Assembly: GCA_016936035.1 (NCBI GenBank)
Contig: JAFGPU010000009.1
Coordinates: 1 to 6,339 of the forward strand
Origin: Acidimicrobiales bacterium
GTDB taxonomy: Bacteria; Actinomycetota; Acidimicrobiia; Acidimicrobiales; VFJN01
Direction: 5' to 3'
Length of the DNA: 6,339 bases
Shown: one piece after another, positions 5,220 to 6,339 of the stretch
Layout of the letters: the number at the start of each line of letters is the position of its first letter
Position numbering within the stretch: the first letter of the stretch is position 1
Notes under the pieces: generated by a model
The model's input: only the letters and a program-made list of their open reading frames with translations
What the model was told of the DNA's origin: nothing
Database searches by the model: none
Program-made: the position numbers and the translations under genes

Positions 5220-5268
5220 CGGCCCACCCTGCGGCGGGGCGTGCACGCGACCGTCGCAGGGTGGGCCG
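5220..5268. repeat. Large imperfect dyad between divergent ddl and murF
   Basis: CGGCCCACCCTGCG (5220-5233) and CGCAGGGTGGGCCG (5255-5268) are perfect 14-base inverted arms. In RNA the stem could go on with a G-U pair (5234/5254) and three more G-C pairs (5235-5237 with 5251-5253). Almost concentric inside is a second perfect palindrome, GCGTGCACGC (5239-5248). It lies between two start codons, so it is not a terminator of either gene; it touches the ddl -10 candidate. Possible roles: shared operator, cruciform, or a dispersed intergenic repeat. Confidence 0.8.
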
Positions 5269-5296
5269 CGTGGCAGAGATGCCAAGATCGTCGGTC

Positions 5297-6339
5297 GTGA
5301 AGTTGCTCACCACCGAAGTCGCCGCCGCCACGGGCGGGCGCCTCGTCGGCCCCGACGTGGTCGTGTCGGGCGCCGCCATCGACTCGCGGCTGGTCACCGG
5401 CGGCGAGCTGTTCGTGCCCGTGGTGGCCGCGCGCGACGGGCACGACTTCGTGGCGGCGGCCGTGGCGGCCGGGGCGGTGGCCTACCTCAGCGCCCGGCCG
5501 GTCGACGGCGGCCGCGCCCTGGCCGGGACGAACATCCCGGCCGTGGAGGTCGACGACACCGGAGTCGCGCTCACCGCCCTCGGCCGCCACGCCCGCGAGC
5601 GGCTCGACGGCCGGATCGGGGGCCGGATCGTCGGCGTGACCGGTTCGGTCGGCAAGACCAGCGTCAAGGACCTGCTCGCGACGGCGTTGCGTGCCCGGTG
5701 GCGCAGCGCCGCCAGCGCGGGGTCGTTCAACAACGAGCTGGGCGTGCCGCTGACGCTGCTGAACACGGCCGACGACGTCGAGGCGCTCGTCGTCGAGATG
5801 GGGGCTCGTGGCGTCGGGCACATCGCCGACCTGTGCGCGGTCGCCCGGCCGCACGTGGGGATCGTCACCCGTGTCGCGGCCGTGCACACCGAGACCTTCG
5901 GCACCGTCGACGACGTCGCCAAGGCCAAGGGCGAGCTCGTCGCGTCGTTGCCGGCCGACGGCGTGGCGGTCCTCAACGCCGGCGACCCGCGGGTCGCCGC
6001 CATGGCCGGGCGGACGAGCGCGCGGGTGGTGACCTTCGGCGCCGGGGGCGACGTGCGGGCCGAGGAGGTCCGGTTGGACGACGACCTGGTGCCCGCGTTC
6101 CGGCTGGTGACGCCCTGGGGCCCGGCCGAGGTGCGGCTGGCCGTGCGCGGCACGCACATGGTCGACAACGCCTTGGCGGCTGCGGCGGCCGCCCTCGTCT
6201 GCGACGTGCCGCTCGACGGCGTCGCCGCAGCGCTCGCCACGGCGCAGGTCTCGCGGTGGCGCATGCAGCTGGTGACCGCGCGCTCGGGGGCGCGGGTCAT
6301 CAACGACGCCTACAACGCCAACCCCACGTCGATGGCCGC
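5297..6339 (+). CDS. murF: UDP-N-acetylmuramoyl-tripeptide--D-alanyl-D-alanine ligase, C-terminus outside window
   Basis: Cytoplasmic Mur ligase that adds D-Ala-D-Ala to UDP-MurNAc-tripeptide with ATP, the last soluble step before lipid I. 347 residues are visible and the frame is open at the right edge. N-terminal domain: LTTEVAAATGGRL (residues 4-16) and the Asp29-Ser30-Arg31 motif. Central ATPase domain: P-loop GVTGSVGKTS (113-122) with Lys120; GSFNNELGVPLTLL (142-155), the MurF-specific NN-E-GVPLTLL block; EMGARGVGHI (167-176); HTETFG (197-202); AKAKGE (208-213); LNAGD; RGTHMVDNALAA (284-295). The C-terminal domain begins near SRWRMQ (319-324) and contains DAYNANPTSM (337-346), the MurF hallmark. 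GTG at 5297 is preferred because it gives the usual short lead-in to the first strand; an in-frame ATG at 5279 would add six residues and has only a poor purine stretch before it. Divergent from ddl, whose product is its substrate. Confidence 0.96.
   Translation, partial: MKLLTTEVAAATGGRLVGPDVVVSGAAIDSRLVTGGELFVPVVAARDGHDFVAAAVAAGAVAYLSARPVDGGRALAGTNIPAVEVDDTGVALTALGRHARERLDGRIGGRIVGVTGSVGKTSVKDLLATALRARWRSAASAGSFNNELGVPLTLLNTADDVEALVVEMGARGVGHIADLCAVARPHVGIVTRVAAVHTETFGTVDDVAKAKGELVASLPADGVAVLNAGDPRVAAMAGRTSARVVTFGAGGDVRAEEVRLDDDLVPAFRLVTPWGPAEVRLAVRGTHMVDNALAAAAAALVCDVPLDGVAAALATAQVSRWRMQLVTARSGARVINDAYNANPTSMA

Noticed and set aside
4125..5285. ddl with the longer start at 5285
   Set aside because: The extra 27 residues are not part of the family and would run through the dyad and the -10 candidate; ATG 5204 gives the normal Ddl N-terminus.
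4152..5300. 382-codon plus-strand frame over ddl
   Set aside because: Exact antisense of ddl with Gly/His/Val-rich sequence; ddl has all its catalytic motifs on the other strand.
4685..6157. 490-codon minus-strand frame over murF and ddl
   Set aside because: Antisense to murF, then out of frame in ddl. MurF signatures on the plus strand decide the case.

Overview
The window is about 70% or more G+C, almost fully coding, and uses GTG starts and promoters of the TANNNT type. Its proteins (a fatty acyl-CoA reductase with a divergent TetR regulator, a Thr-rich lipoprotein with a DUF4352-like domain, a mycobacterial-style MazEF pair, Ddl and MurF) point to a high-GC actinobacterium. An acidimicrobial or related lineage is plausible, but that is inference; no rRNA or other clade marker is present.

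Layout, left to right: (1) 1-1416, minus strand, fatty acyl-CoA reductase of the NAD_binding_4/FAR type, cut by the left edge; (2) 1437-2060, plus, TetR-family repressor, divergent from the reductase across a 20-bp gap that holds a perfect 16-bp palindrome; (3) 2253-2966, plus, lipoprotein with a long Thr/Glu linker and a DUF4352-like domain; (4) 3046-3381, minus, small glyoxalase/VOC protein; (5) 3496-4042, plus, ribbon-helix-helix antitoxin and MazF-type endoribonuclease overlapping by 14 bases, behind a clear promoter that places the start codon at the predicted transcription start; (6) 4125-5204, minus, D-alanine--D-alanine ligase; (7) 5297-6339, plus, MurF, cut by the right edge.

Three units hang together. 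The TetR protein very probably controls itself and the reductase through the palindrome, which would link a repressor to fatty alcohol (or aldehyde) formation. The MazEF pair is a self-contained type II toxin-antitoxin module in a stretch of visibly lower G+C, probably acquired. Ddl and MurF are head to head and catalyse consecutive steps: Ddl makes D-Ala-D-Ala and MurF attaches it to UDP-MurNAc-tripeptide. Their shared intergenic region contains a large imperfect dyad of about 49 bases.

I see no clearly new multi-gene system. The points most worth following up are cis-acting: the operator between the reductase and tetR, the dyad between ddl and murF, and the recurring placement of -10 elements only 6-8 bases before start codons, which suggests leaderless transcripts.
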